In this document: piece by piece, positions 9,001 to 17,129 of the stretch
Numbering within the stretch: the first letter of the stretch is position 1
How the letters are laid out: the number at the start of each line of letters is the position of its first letter
NCBI GenBank assembly: GCA_001429255.1
Contig: LMJI01000001.1
Location: forward strand, 583,882-647,881
Length of the DNA stretch: 64,000 nt
Origin: Cellulomonas sp. Root930
GTDB lineage: Bacteria > Actinomycetota > Actinomycetes > Actinomycetales > Cellulomonadaceae
Direction of reading: 5' to 3'
Notes under the pieces: model-generated
The model's input: the letters and a program-made list of their open reading frames with translations, nothing else
Told to the model about the DNA's origin: nothing
The model's database searches: none
Translations under genes and position numbers: made by a program

Positions 9001-11104
9001 CGGTGACGTCCGCGGCGAGCGCCTGGCCGTCGGTCGTCGTCAGGGTCACCGGGACCTGCGCGGTCGCGCCGGGGTCGACGAGGACGACGTCCTGGCTGGT
9101 GATCGTCGCCGTCGGCGCGGGGACCGCCGAGCCGTAGAGCTGGACGTCGTCGACCGCCCAGGAGACCGCAGTGGCCGTGCCCGGCACCATGGTCAGCGCG
9201 TAGCCCCACGCGGACGTCAGGTCGAGCGTGCCGTTGCGGGTGGCCGCGTCGCCGGGCTGGTAGCCGCCGAGGGTGAACGCCGAGAACGGCAGGTCGACGA
9301 TCTTCCAGCGGCTGCCGTCGCTGGACCAGTTGTCCTTGAACGTGGCCGCCCAGAGCTCCGAGTGCTCGCCGTCCGGGCCGCCGTCCTTGAGCTCGACCTT
9401 GATGTCGTCGCCGGCGGTCGGGCTGGCGGGGCGCGTCGGCTGCGAGGCGTACCAGGCCAGCCGGATCCCGCGGAACGAGCTCCAGTCCTGGCCGGCGGCG
9501 AGGTTCTGGCTGAAGCCGCCCCAGCCGCCCGACGGGATCAGGTAGTCGCCCGACAGCACGTGGTTACCGGCCGGGGCACCGTCGCGCTCCTGCTCGGTGA
9601 CGCCCAGGCTGACCAGGTCGGGGGCGGAGCCCCACGTGAAGATGCCGACGGTGGTGCCGGGCGCCGCCAGCGGGACCTCGCCCTCGGCGTCCTCGATCAT
9701 GCTCACCCGGTCGTACAGGCCGAGGTCGTCGAACGTCCACGCGCCCGCGCCCAGATCGGTCAGGGTCACCGCGAAGCCGGTGCTCGCCGTCGGGTCGAAG
9801 CGGGCGTCGGAGGCCGGGTTGCCCTTGAGCCGCAGCTGCGAGAACGCCACGCTGACCTGGCGCCAGCCCGCGGTGTCGTCGGTGACCGAGCGCTCGAACA
9901 GCTGGCCGTTGCTCTTCAGCTCGTACCGGAGCTGGCCGCCGCCGCCGGTGCCCAGGAACCAGAACGTGAAGCCGTCGTGCGCGGACCAGTCGGTGGCGGC
10001 GATGTCGTGCGTGAACCCGAACCAGTCGCCCGCGGCGGGGGTGCCGCCCACGGTGGCGATCAGGCCGTTGCCGCCGCGGTCGACCGGGCCGGTGCTCAGG
10101 ACCGGGGTCACCGGCGCGCTGATGCCCCACGTGGTGTACCCGGCGGGGACGCCGGACTCGTAGTCGTCGAGCACGGTGACGCCGCCGACGTCCGGCAGCT
10201 CGCCGTGCGGGGTGATGGTGACGGTGCTCGTCGTGCGACCGCCCAGGACCAGGCCCGCGGACGGCTCGGACAGCGTCAGCTCGACCGTGCGCACCTGCCC
10301 GAGCGGGCCGTGGTCCACCGTCGGCACGGTGACCCTCGCCTCGGTGGTGCCGGCCGGGAAGGTCAGGGTCTGGTCGACCGCGGTGTAATCGGTGCCGGCC
10401 ACGCCGGTGCCGCCGGTGGACTGCACGCGGACCGTGGTGTCGGTGGCGTCGGCGACCGCGAGGATGACCGGGACGACCGCGTCGGTGCCCGCCGGGACGG
10501 TGGTGCCGGACCGGGCGAAGGCCGCGGCGACCTGCGTCGGCGTGCCGTACACCTCGAGCGAGAACAGCGAGTAGCCGTACCAGTGCGGGCGGGCGGGATC
10601 CCAGTCGAAGCTGGTCCGCTGGGTCATGTGCACGCGCACGTACCGCGCGGCGGTGGCCGTGAAGGTCAGGTCATCGGTGCCGCCGTCGCCCGCCGCCTCG
10701 GTGTGCACGGCCGCCCACGACGCCGGGTCCTCGGGTGCGGTCGTCGCCACCTGGACCTCGTACCCCGCGGCGAACGCGGCCTCCCACGCCAGGACGACAT
10801 GGTCGACGGACGCCTCCGCGCCCAGGTCCACCTGGACCCACTGGGTGAACGGCACGTCCTCGTCCGGGCCGTTGCCGCTGGCCCAGCGGGTGGCCGGGTC
10901 GCCGTCGATCGCCGCGTCCGGCGGGAACGTGCCGTCCTGGTCCGACTGGAACTGCGACGCCGTGGCCGTGCCGGTGCGCGCCAGGTCACCCGGTGCCGCG
11001 GCCGCCGGCGAGGCGAGCGCGACGAGGGTCAGCGGGACGACGAGCGCCAGGGCGGCAAGGCTCGCGGGGACGGGGTTCAGACGGTCGGCACGGCGCACGG
11101 TCAC
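6044..11104 (-). CDS. Secreted multidomain GH3 beta-glucosidase/exoglucanase
   Basis: A very large (1686-residue) exported GH3 enzyme, expected to remove glucose from the ends of beta-glucans outside the cell. Visible order: signal peptide (cleavage near 37, ASPAAAA|PG); F5/8-type CBM (about 45-188); Calx-beta-like domain (195-300); two CBM11-like domains (305-466 and 467-658); second Calx-beta-like domain (660-778); GH3 catalytic part with LIYGVDAVHGHNNV, KHWVGDGGTTYD and nucleophile Asp1069 in FLISDWEG; GH3 C-domain; two Ig-like repeats to the end. GTG 11104, or GTG 11098 behind GAGGGAG, starts it. No cebR-like operator was recognised. The C-terminal Ig-like module is shared with the subtilase at 55989. 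Confidence 0.92.
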   Translation of the reverse strand: MTVRRADRLNPVPASLAALALVVPLTLVALASPAAAAPGDLARTGTATASQFQSDQDGTFPPDAAIDGDPATRWASGNGPDEDVPFTQWVQVDLGAEASVDHVVLAWEAAFAAGYEVQVATTAPEDPASWAAVHTEAAGDGGTDDLTFTATAARYVRVHMTQRTSFDWDPARPHWYGYSLFSLEVYGTPTQVAAAFARSGTTVPAGTDAVVPVILAVADATDTTVRVQSTGGTGVAGTDYTAVDQTLTFPAGTTEARVTVPTVDHGPLGQVRTVELTLSEPSAGLVLGGRTTSTVTITPHGELPDVGGVTVLDDYESGVPAGYTTWGISAPVTPVLSTGPVDRGGNGLIATVGGTPAAGDWFGFTHDIAATDWSAHDGFTFWFLGTGGGGQLRYELKSNGQLFERSVTDDTAGWRQVSVAFSQLRLKGNPASDARFDPTASTGFAVTLTDLGAGAWTFDDLGLYDRVSMIEDAEGEVPLAAPGTTVGIFTWGSAPDLVSLGVTEQERDGAPAGNHVLSGDYLIPSGGWGGFSQNLAAGQDWSSFRGIRLAWYASQPTRPASPTAGDDIKVELKDGGPDGEHSELWAATFKDNWSSDGSRWKIVDLPFSAFTLGGYQPGDAATRNGTLDLTSAWGYALTMVPGTATAVSWAVDDVQLYGSAVPAPTATITSQDVVLVDPGATAQVPVTLTTTDGQALAADVTVEYANGAGTAVAGTHYDAFSGTLTFPAGTATGATQTIDVVTHATAATDDARTLAVDLTATGAVVGTSPRIVLNAVGATYLDPSASTADRVEDLLGRMTLAEKIGQMTQAERLGLQSPAQIADLGLGSVLSGGGSVPTQNTPAGWADMVDGFQRQALSTRLQIPLIYGVDAVHGHNNVVGATIFPHNSGLGAARDADLVEQVERTTAQEVRATGVPWTFASCLCVTRDERWGRSYESFGEDPALVAAMAGPAVVGLQGADPSDLSGPDKVLATAKHWVGDGGTTYDPALAGTGYPIDQGITHVDSLDALRRLHVDPYVPAIEAGVGSIMPSYSAVSVAGADPIRMHEYGALNTDLLKDELGFDGFLISDWEGIDKLPGGTYADKAARSVNSGLDMAMAPYNFGAFITAITAKVGSGDVSQERVDDAVRRILTQKLALGLFDAPFADRSLAGEVGSAAHRAVAREAAAKSQVLLKNADDLLPLAADTAVYVAGSNADDLGNQSGGWTISWQGGSGDITPGTSVLEGIQAAGPAVTYSKDASAPVGDAQVGVVVVGETPYAEGQGDVGNNGKSLSLSAADRTAIDTVCGALPCVVLVVSGRPQLVTDQLGAIDALVASWLPGTEGAGVADVLFGTRPFTGRLPVSWPATADQVPVNVGDDVYAPLYPYGWGLRTDAQRDRLTALVATLPAGDAQDAVQAVLDAPIWDGSALDPARTGQAVRLLFAAAEELNGTDRDTATAAGIVVSLVRDLAQEASGPDDAATTADAEHALMSGQASGAVDLLADVLGVSTAPPVASTTSLSLSSSVKVFGNPVTARVTVRAPGGSPTGSVQVLVDGTSVATVPLAADGTATVRLPADLSTGRHAITAVYGGAPAADPPVTGSTSAAATLRVTRALPTVRTDGTDWTVRRSDPKQVHVQVAGVAGVTPTGTVDVWVNGSRKGTATLDARGTAVVTLPIGTRTSLVLVTYGGDPTYLPWIGSPHLLVVR

Positions 11105-11237
11105 TCCCTCGTGACGTGGCCGGGCTCCGTTGCGCAGCCACTTCCGGCCGCGTCCGGTCAGGGCGTCGTTACCCTTCCGTCACGGTCGGCTGCCGCCAGA
11201 CAACCACAGTCACTTACAGGGCGGTAAGTCGAGAAGA

Positions 11238-12290
11238 TCACGATTCGATAACGGGCTTTTCGGAGGTTCCCGGCAGCACGCAGGACGGGGCCGGCAGGGC
11301 CGCCGTCGCGACGACGGAGCCGTCGGGAGCGAGCGTGGCCAGACCGTCGGACACCTGCTGCGCGACGACCGTCCAGCCGTCGACGACCTCGAAGTGCCGC
11401 GGCCACGCCCCCGGGACCGGGTCGCCGGCCGCGGGCTCGAGCAGCCCGTCCGCGCGGATCGCGAAGCGGGTCAGCACGTCGGCCGTCCGCACACCGACCA
11501 GCAGCCTGTCGCCGTCGCGGACCACGTGCGAGGGCAGCCGGCGCTCCCCTGCCTGGACCGTCGTGGCCGGCAGCGTCTGCACGAGCGCGCCACTGCCCGA
11601 CTCCCACGCGAGCACCCGGACGGTCACGTCGAGCTCACCGACCACGTACGCGAACCGCCCGTCCGCGCTGAACGTCAGGTGCCTCGGGCCGGTGCCGGCG
11701 GGGAGCGCGGCCGCGATCCCGTCCTCGACCAGGTGGCCGTCGACGCGGCGGTACCGGCGGATCTCGTCGGTACCCAGGTCGGACACCAGCACGAACGCGC
11801 CGCCGGGGTCGAGCGCGACGAAGTGGGCGTGCGGCGACTCCTGCCGGTCCTCGTCGGGACCCGCGCCGGCGTGCCCGAACACCTGGTCCGGGCCGAGCGC
11901 GCTGAAGCCCCCGTCCGCGTCGAGCGGCAGGACGCCGAGCGTGCCGGACGTGTAGTTGGCGACGAACAGGGTGCGGCCGTCCGCGTCGAGGAGCAGGTGG
12001 CACGGGTCCGCGCCGCCCGACGGGACCGTGGCCCGGTGCACGAGGGCGTCGCCGACGACGTCGAACGCGCTGACCGTGCCGTCCGCCTGCTCGTTCGCGG
12101 CGTACAGGACGGTGCCGCGCAGGGCGAGGAAGCTGGGCGAGGGCGTCTCGACGACCTGACGCGCATCGCTCAGCGCACCCGTGGCGGGGTCGAGGTCGAC
12201 GCGCCAAATCCCCTCCCCCTGTCCGACGGGTGTACCCGCACCGGCGACGGGATAGGTGCCGATCCACAGGGGTGTCTGCTGCGCGCTCAC
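11238..12290 (-). CDS. Lactonase family protein (6-phosphogluconolactonase-like beta-propeller)
   Basis: About 350 residues of the seven-bladed propeller family (PF10282) that includes 6-phosphogluconolactonase; the substrate here is uncertain. Family signatures include LWIGTYP near the start, FLALRGTVLYAANE, DPCHLLLDADGRTLFVANYTSG, ESPHAHFVALDPGG and GPRHLTFSADGRFAYVV. The open frame runs upstream to 12515 through palindromic repeats, so the start is GTG 12290, placing the conserved N-terminus correctly. It lies behind xylR and before the GH3 gene on the same strand, which suggests sugar metabolism. The upstream gap to xylR holds three palindromic repeats. Confidence 0.82.
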   Translation of the reverse strand: MSAQQTPLWIGTYPVAGAGTPVGQGEGIWRVDLDPATGALSDARQVVETPSPSFLALRGTVLYAANEQADGTVSAFDVVGDALVHRATVPSGGADPCHLLLDADGRTLFVANYTSGTLGVLPLDADGGFSALGPDQVFGHAGAGPDEDRQESPHAHFVALDPGGAFVLVSDLGTDEIRRYRRVDGHLVEDGIAAALPAGTGPRHLTFSADGRFAYVVGELDVTVRVLAWESGSGALVQTLPATTVQAGERRLPSHVVRDGDRLLVGVRTADVLTRFAIRADGLLEPAAGDPVPGAWPRHFEVVDGWTVVAQQVSDGLATLAPDGSVVATAALPAPSCVLPGTSEKPVIES

Positions 12291-12314
12291 GGTCAGGGAG
12301 CCTACGTCGCGGGA

Positions 12315-12356
12315 CGTCCGAGGAAGCGAGCGCCAGAACGACCAGATGCTCGGACG
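12315..12356. repeat. Family B 42-nt palindromic repeat, copy B1
   Basis: Ends CGTCCGAG (12315-12322) and CTCGGACG (12349-12356) pair. The interior shares GAAGCGAGCGCCAG with copies B2 and B3 at 50 kb except for scattered changes. It is 25 bp upstream of the lactonase start and 24 bp from a family A copy, so the two families meet in one intergenic region. Confidence 0.8.
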
Positions 12357-12380
12357 CTGCGGATCTACAGTCGGTGCAGG

Positions 12381-12424
12381 ACGTCCGCACTCCGTTGGGC
12401 ACCAAGGCGCTCGAGTGCGGACGT
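12381..12424. repeat. Family A 44-nt palindromic repeat, copy A2
   Basis: Arms ACGTCCGCACTC (12381-12392) and GAGTGCGGACGT (12413-12424) are perfect. It is the first of a pair separated by 19 bp in the gap between xylR and the lactonase gene. Confidence 0.85.
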
Positions 12425-12443
12425 TGCGGGTGGCACTCGCCGT

Positions 12444-12487
12444 ACGTCCGCAGTCCGTCGCGTTCCAGGGCGCACGAGTGCGGACGT
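12444..12487. repeat. Family A 44-nt palindromic repeat, copy A3
   Basis: Arms 12444-12455 and 12476-12487 match family A with one mismatch in the left arm (ACGTCCGCAGTC). The right arm ends 6 bp beyond the xylR stop codon. It forms a pair with A2. Confidence 0.85.
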
Positions 12488-12493
12488 TGCGGA

Positions 12494-13702
12494 TCAGGAC
12501 TGGGAGCGGAGCCACTCCGCCGGGTCGGCCAGCACCCGGGCCAGTGCTGCGAGGGCGCCGCCGGTCATGGCCGGGTACTGGCCGGCGCGGGCGGGTGAGA
12601 CGGTCAGAGGCGACCAGGGCGCGAAGATCACGAGCTCGTCGAGGCGCGCGGACACCTCGTCGTGCACGTGGTCGAACAGCTGGCCGAAGGTGCCGCCGAG
12701 CACCACCTCGCCGACGTCGACCACGTTGGCCACCGACGCGAGCGCGACGCCGAGCGCGCGGGCGGCCTGCGCCACCGCGGCCGTCGCGCGGAGGTCCCCG
12801 GTCGCCAGCGCGTCGAGCAGCACGTCCAGCCCGGCGGTCGACGGCAGGCCCGCGGCGCGCAGCATGGCGTCCTGGCCGGCGAGCGCCTCGAGGCTGCCGT
12901 CGGAGGCTCGCGGACCGCGGAACGCGTCGACGACGATGTGCCCGATCTCGCCGCTCCAGCCGTGCCGGCCGGGGAAGATCTCGCCGTCCAGCACGATCGC
13001 GCCACCGATGCCGACCTCGCCGGAGACGTACGCGAAGCTGGGCGACCCGCGGCGGGCGTGGGCCTCGGCGCGGGCCGCGAGGTTGGCCTCGTTGGCCACC
13101 CGCGGCGGGAACGCGTGCAGCGCGGGGTGCGCGGACACCACCCCGACGACGTCGACGTCCCGCCAGCCGAGGTTGGGGGCGACCCGCAGCGGGCCGGTGA
13201 CGCGGTCGACCAGGCCGGGGAGGGCGAGGGCGGTGCCGGCGACGCGCACACCCGCCGACCGCAACCCCTCGATCACGGGTTCCGCGAGCGCGGCGAGCCG
13301 GTCCAGCACGTCGGCGGCATCGGCCCCCCGCAGGTCGTCGAGCTCGACGTGCTCGGCCAGCACGTCGCCCGCCAGGTCGAGGGCGCGGACGCCCAGGTAG
13401 TCGACGTTGACCTCCATGCCGACGCCGGCGACGGTTCCCCGCGCGGGGGCGAGCGGGACGGCGGGGCGGCCGGCGCGCTGGGTCTGCGTCGGATCGAGCT
13501 CGCGGACCAGACGCGCCTCGATGAGGTGGTCGACCAGCCCCGAGACGGTGGCGCGCGCGAGGTCCTCCGACGCGGCGAGCTGGGCCCGGGACAGCGGCTC
13601 GGCGGCGTCGACGATCCCCCGCAGGACGACCCCGAGGTTCTGGTCCCGCATCTGCGCCTGGCGGGCCACGCGCGACGGATCGCGGGGCTCGGGCGTCGGC
13701 AT
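12494..13702 (-). CDS. xylR: ROK-family xylose repressor XylR
   Basis: A transcriptional repressor expected to control xylA-xylB in response to xylose. The 402-residue product has an N-terminal winged helix-turn-helix (PLSRAQLAASEDLARATVSGLVDHLIEARLV, about 37-67) and a ROK sugar-kinase-like domain. The domain shows VSGEVGIGGAIVLDGE and the Gly/His segment GRHGWSGEIGHIVVD. The ROK zinc motif CxCGxxGC is absent, as in some regulatory members. It is divergent from xylA across 76 bp holding a direct-repeat operator candidate, so it probably represses both directions. The stop is immediately followed by palindromic repeats. Confidence 0.88.
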   Translation of the reverse strand: MPTPEPRDPSRVARQAQMRDQNLGVVLRGIVDAAEPLSRAQLAASEDLARATVSGLVDHLIEARLVRELDPTQTQRAGRPAVPLAPARGTVAGVGMEVNVDYLGVRALDLAGDVLAEHVELDDLRGADAADVLDRLAALAEPVIEGLRSAGVRVAGTALALPGLVDRVTGPLRVAPNLGWRDVDVVGVVSAHPALHAFPPRVANEANLAARAEAHARRGSPSFAYVSGEVGIGGAIVLDGEIFPGRHGWSGEIGHIVVDAFRGPRASDGSLEALAGQDAMLRAAGLPSTAGLDVLLDALATGDLRATAAVAQAARALGVALASVANVVDVGEVVLGGTFGQLFDHVHDEVSARLDELVIFAPWSPLTVSPARAGQYPAMTGGALAALARVLADPAEWLRSQS

Positions 13703-13726
13703 GGCTTGACCCTACCGGCTGGAAAG

Positions 13727-13757
13727 GATAAATTCATCCGGCAAACTAAATTGATCC
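13727..13757. promoter_or_regulatory. Candidate xyl operator between xylR and xylA
   Basis: TAAATTCATCC (13729-13739) and TAAATTGATCC (13747-13757) form a near-perfect direct repeat with 18-bp spacing. The first is within a palindrome GGATAAATTCATCC. This A/T-rich patch is striking in a GC-rich genome and lies between the divergent repressor and xylA, as expected for a ROK repressor site. Confidence 0.6.
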
Positions 13758-13778
13758 ATCTCGATGAGGAGACGTGTG

Positions 13779-14966
13779 ATGGCACCGCAGCCCACCCGTG
13801 CAGACAAGTTCTCGTTCGGCCTCTGGACGGTCGGCTGGAACGCCCAGGACCAGTTCGGATCCGCCAGCCGCCCGTGGCTGGACCCCGTGGAGTCGGTCCA
13901 CAAGCTGGCCGAGCTGGGCGCCGCGCACGTGACGTTCCACGACGACGACGTGGTGCCCTTCGGCTCCGACGCCGCCGAGCGCGACCGCATCCTGGCCCGC
14001 TTCAAGGGCGCCCTGGACGAGACCGGCATCACGGTCGAGATGGTCACCACCAACACGTTCAGCCACCCGATCTTCAAGGACGGCGCGTTCACCTCGAACG
14101 ACCGCCGCGTCCGCCGCTACGGCCTGCGCAAGGTGGTCCGCAACGTCGACCTCGCCGCTGAGCTGGGCGCCGACACGTTCGTCATGTGGGGCGGCCGCGA
14201 GGGCGCCGAGTACGACTCGGCCAAGGACCTCAACGCCGCGCACGACCGGTACGCCGAGGGCATCGACACCGTCGCCGCGTACATCAAGGAGAAGGGCTAC
14301 GGCCTGCGGATCGCCATCGAGCCCAAGCCGAACGAGCCCCGCGGCGACATCCTGCTCCCCACGGTCGGCCACGCGCTGGCGCTCATCGCCAAGCTCGAGC
14401 ACGGCGACATCGTCGGCCTCAACCCGGAGACCGGTCACGAGCAGATGGCCGGCCTGAACTACACCTCGGGCATCGCGCAGGCGCTGTGGGCGGAGAAGCT
14501 CTTCCACATCGACCTCAACGGCCAGCGGTCCATCAAGTACGACCAGGACCTGGTGTTCGGCCACGGCGACCTGTTCTCCGCGTTCGCCACCGTGGACCTC
14601 GTCGAGAACGGCTTCCCGTCCGGCGGCCCCCGCTACGACGGCCCCCGCCACTTCGACTACAAGCCGTCGCGCACGGAGGACATGAAGGGCGTCTGGGACT
14701 CGGCCGCCGCGAACATGTCCACCTACCTGCTGCTCAAGGAGCGCGCGCAGGCGTTCCGGGCCGACCCCGAGGTGCAGGCCGCGCTCGAGGAGTCCGGTGT
14801 GCTCGAGCTGTCGCAGCCGACGCTGGCCGAGGGCGAGACCCTGGCCGACCTGCTGAACGACACCTCCGCCTACGAGGACCTCGACGTCGATGCCGTGGCC
14901 GAGCGGGGCTTCGGCTTCGTGCGCCTCAACCAGCTGGCCCTCGAGCACGCCCTCGGCGCCCGCTGA
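13779..14966 (+). CDS. xylA: Xylose isomerase
   Basis: Converts D-xylose to D-xylulose, the entry step of xylose catabolism. The 395-residue product is the length of actinobacterial class I xylose isomerases. Active-site elements are the [13 protein letters not shown] segment with catalytic His and Asp, [12 protein letters not shown], the metal ligand in [24 protein letters not shown], and [18 protein letters not shown] 13779 has GAGGAG 7 nt upstream; an in-frame ATG at 13764 lacks a site and adds non-family residues. It is followed by a strong hairpin and then xylB, so it may be expressed more than xylB. Confidence 0.96.
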   Translation: MAPQPTRADKFSFGLWTVGWNAQDQFGSASRPWLDPVESVHKLAELGAAHVTFHDDDVVPFGSDAAERDRILARFKGALDETGITVEMVTTNTFSHPIFKDGAFTSNDRRVRRYGLRKVVRNVDLAAELGADTFVMWGGREGAEYDSAKDLNAAHDRYAEGIDTVAAYIKEKGYGLRIAIEPKPNEPRGDILLPTVGHALALIAKLEHGDIVGLNPETGHEQMAGLNYTSGIAQALWAEKLFHIDLNGQRSIKYDQDLVFGHGDLFSAFATVDLVENGFPSGGPRYDGPRHFDYKPSRTEDMKGVWDSAAANMSTYLLLKERAQAFRADPEVQAALEESGVLELSQPTLAEGETLADLLNDTSAYEDLDVDAVAERGFGFVRLNQLALEHALGAR

Positions 14967-14978
14967 CCCCAGCTCACC

Positions 14979-15007
14979 GGCGCCGCCCGCCCCGCGCGGG
15001 CGGCGCC
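14979..15007. terminator. Strong GC hairpin after xylA
   Basis: Perfect 12-bp stem (GGCGCCGCCCGC at 14979-14990, complement at 14996-15007) with a 5-nt loop, 12 bp after the xylA stop and between xylA and xylB. It may partly terminate transcription or protect the xylA mRNA end, giving more XylA than XylB. Confidence 0.65.
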
Positions 15008-15017
15008 CCCATTCCTT

Positions 15018-15059
15018 CCCGCGTCCGGGCAGAGCATCCCTCTGCTCGGACGTCGCGGG
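15018..15059. promoter_or_regulatory. Second hairpin in the xylA-xylB gap
   Basis: GCAGAG (15029-15034) pairs with CTCTGC (15040-15045), extended by CGTCCG/CGGACG and CCCGCG/CGCGGG after one mismatch and a 3-nt bulge. The CGTCCG...CTCGGACG ends resemble the family B repeat ends, but the interior is unrelated. It ends 18 bp before the xylB start, so it could affect xylB expression. Confidence 0.45.
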
Positions 15060-15077
15060 TTCACCTGGAGGTAGCTC

Positions 15078-16481
15078 ATGGCACTCGTCGCCGGCATCGA
15101 CTCGTCGACGCAGTCCTGCAAGGTCGTCGTGCGCGACGCCGACACCGGCGCGCTGGTGCGCACGGGACGCGCGTCGCACCCGGACGGCACGGAGGTCGCG
15201 CCCTGGTACTGGTGGGACGCCCTCCAGTCCGCGATCGTCGGCGCGGGGGGTCTCGACGACGTCGACGCGATCTCCGTCGGCGGTCAGCAGCACGGGATGG
15301 TCGCGCTCGACGCGGACGGCGAGGTGGTCCGCGACGCGCTCCTGTGGAACGACACCCGCTCCGCGCCCGCCGCGCTGGACCTCATCGACGAGCTCGGCGG
15401 ACCGCAGGCGTGGGCCGACGCCATCGGCTCGGTGCCCGTCGCCTCGCTGACCGTGACCAAGCTGCGCTGGCTGCGCGACGCCGAGCCGGAGAACGCCGCA
15501 CGCGTCGCCGCGGTCGCCCTCCCCCACGACTGGCTGACCTGGCGCCTGGCCGGCGCGACCGGGCTCGACGCCCTGGTCACCGACCGGTCCGACGCCTCCG
15601 GCACCGGCTACTGGTCGCCCGCCACCGAGGACTACCGCCACGACCTGCTCGAGCTGGCGCTGGGCCACGACGCCCTCGTGCCGCGCGTGCTCGGTCCGTC
15701 GCAGGCCGGCCCCCGCTCCACGGGCGGCGCGATCCTCGGCCCCGGCGCCGGTGACAACGCGGCCGCGGCGCTGGCGCTCGGGCTCCTGCCCGGCGACGTC
15801 GCCGTGTCCATCGGCACCTCCGGGGTGGTCTCCGCGATCGCCTCGACGGCCACCGCCGACGGCTCCGGCCTGGTCACCGGCTTCGCCGACGCCACGGGCG
15901 CCTTCCTGCCGCTCGCGTGCACCCTGAACGCGTCGCGCGTGCTCGATGCGGCCGCCCGGATGCTCGGCGTCGACCACGCCGGGCTGTCCGCTCTGGCCCT
16001 CTCCGCACCGGCGGGCGCCGACGGACTCGTCCTCGTGCCCTACCTGGAGGGCGAGCGCACCCCGAACAAGCCCGACGCCACGGGCGCCCTGCACGGCCTG
16101 CGGCTGGCCAACACCACGCCCGCGCACCTGGCTCGCGCGGCCGTCGAGGGCATGCTCTGCGCGCTCGCCGACGGCATCGACGCGCTGCGCGCCCAGGGGG
16201 TGGCCGTCGAGCGGCTGTTCCTCATCGGCGGCGGCGCGCAGTCGGCCGCCGTGCGTGAGATCGCCCCGTCGGTGCTCGGCCTCGACGTGCTGGTCCCGAC
16301 GCCCGGCGAGTACGTGGCGGACGGCGCGGCCCGCCAGGCCGCCTGGGTGCTCTCCGGCGGCGCGACCCCGCCGGCGTGGACCTCGGCCTCCGAGGCGACG
16401 GCGTACCGCGGCGACCCGGTCCCGCGGATCCGCGAGCAGTACGCCGCGGTGCGCGAGCTCACGGGGACGCGACCGGTCTGA
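15078..16481 (+). CDS. xylB: Xylulokinase
   Basis: Phosphorylates D-xylulose to xylulose 5-phosphate for the pentose phosphate pathway. The 467-residue FGGY kinase begins [18 protein letters not shown] (N-terminal phosphate-binding loop). It contains [33 protein letters not shown] with the catalytic Asp, [10 protein letters not shown], and the C-terminal [15 protein letters not shown]ase motif. ATG 15078 has TGGAGGTAG upstream. It is the second gene of the xyl operon and ends 9 bp before a perfect terminator. Confidence 0.95.
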   Translation: MALVAGIDSSTQSCKVVVRDADTGALVRTGRASHPDGTEVAPWYWWDALQSAIVGAGGLDDVDAISVGGQQHGMVALDADGEVVRDALLWNDTRSAPAALDLIDELGGPQAWADAIGSVPVASLTVTKLRWLRDAEPENAARVAAVALPHDWLTWRLAGATGLDALVTDRSDASGTGYWSPATEDYRHDLLELALGHDALVPRVLGPSQAGPRSTGGAILGPGAGDNAAAALALGLLPGDVAVSIGTSGVVSAIASTATADGSGLVTGFADATGAFLPLACTLNASRVLDAAARMLGVDHAGLSALALSAPAGADGLVLVPYLEGERTPNKPDATGALHGLRLANTTPAHLARAAVEGMLCALADGIDALRAQGVAVERLFLIGGGAQSAAVREIAPSVLGLDVLVPTPGEYVADGAARQAAWVLSGGATPPAWTSASEATAYRGDPVPRIREQYAAVRELTGTRPV

Positions 16482-16490
16482 CCCGGACAT

Positions 16491-16526
16491 GACGAGAGCC
16501 CGGTACGGGGGTACCGGGCTCTCGTC
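16491..16526. terminator. Perfect terminator between xylB and lsr2
   Basis: A perfect 16-bp stem (GACGAGAGCCCGGTAC at 16491-16506, complement at 16511-16526) with loop GGGG. It lies between the converging xylB and lsr2 genes and probably serves both. Confidence 0.85.
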
Positions 16527-16540
16527 GTACGTGCGTGGTG

Positions 16541-16873
16541 TCAGCGGGCCGCGTCGTACGCGGCCTTGACCTCCGCGGAGATGCGGCCGCGCTCGGACAC
16601 GTGGTGCCCGTGCTCCTTGGCCCACTCGCGGATCGCCTGCGCGTCGCCCGACGAGGAACGCCGCCCGCGTGCAGGCGTCGACCTCGTGGCGGAACGACCG
16701 CCGACCTTGCGTGCGTGCCCGACCCATTGGGCGAATGCGTCACGCAGCTCGCTCGCGTGACCGGAGGTCAGGTCGATCTCATAGGTGACGCCGTCGAGTC
16801 CGAACGTCACGGTCTCGTCTGCAGTTCCGCCGTCGATGTCATCGACCAGCAGGACCTGAACCTTCTGCGCCAT
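16541..16873 (-). CDS. lsr2: Nucleoid-associated protein Lsr2
   Basis: An actinobacterial H-NS-like protein that bridges DNA and silences A/T-rich genes. The 110-residue product has an N-terminal dimerisation domain (QKVQVLLVDDIDGGTADETV) and a basic linker. Its C-terminal AT-hook-like domain has the RGR motif at 95-97 in HHVSERGRISAEV. ATG 16873 starts the conserved MAQKVQVLLVDD; the in-frame upstream codons are not conserved. It closes the long leftward gene series, after lysS and a small membrane protein gene, a common actinobacterial order. The intergenic and 5' sequence is visibly more A/T-rich than its surroundings, which could allow self-binding (inference). Confidence 0.95.
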   Translation of the reverse strand: MAQKVQVLLVDDIDGGTADETVTFGLDGVTYEIDLTSGHASELRDAFAQWVGHARKVGGRSATRSTPARGRRSSSGDAQAIREWAKEHGHHVSERGRISAEVKAAYDAAR

Positions 16874-16940
16874 TGCGTGCTCCATCTGACAGATGCGGGG
16901 AATGCTGTCGCGTTCACTATCGCATCGGCGCATTATGGCG

Positions 16941-17129
16941 TCAAACGGTCGGCGGGGATTCCTTCTTCATCGCGGCCAATTCTGCGTCACGCTCCGCGGC
17001 ATCCATTTTGGCCATTGCCTGCCGTTCCGTTCGGTCCGCATTGACGAGCGCGCGGATGGCGAACCAGAACAACAGACCGACGCCGATGGACGGCAGGAGC
17101 GCCGCCAGGGCGGTGAGCAGCGGGTTCAT
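16941..17129 (-). CDS. Small membrane protein between lysS and lsr2
   Basis: A 62-residue protein with one N-terminal transmembrane helix ([22 protein letters not shown]) and a charged amphipathic tail ([19 protein letters not shown]). Its start overlaps the lysS stop by four bases (ATGA), indicating translational coupling. Small single-helix proteins at this position are common in actinobacterial lysS-lsr2 loci; the function is unknown. Codon use is less GC-rich than in neighbours, with A/T-ended codons. Confidence 0.7.
   Translation of the reverse strand: MNPLLTALAALLPSIGVGLLFWFAIRALVNADRTERQAMAKMDAAERDAELAAMKKESPPTV

Noticed and set aside
6005..11227. A 1740-codon open frame on the strand opposite the GH3 gene
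   Set aside because: It is a GC-codon shadow: Arg/Gly/Val-rich with no domain sense, while the opposite strand encodes clear signal peptide and GH3 motifs.
15058..15066. GTTCACC before xylB as a PHO box
   Set aside because: Single copy without an 11-bp partner, overlapping the xylB ribosome-binding region.
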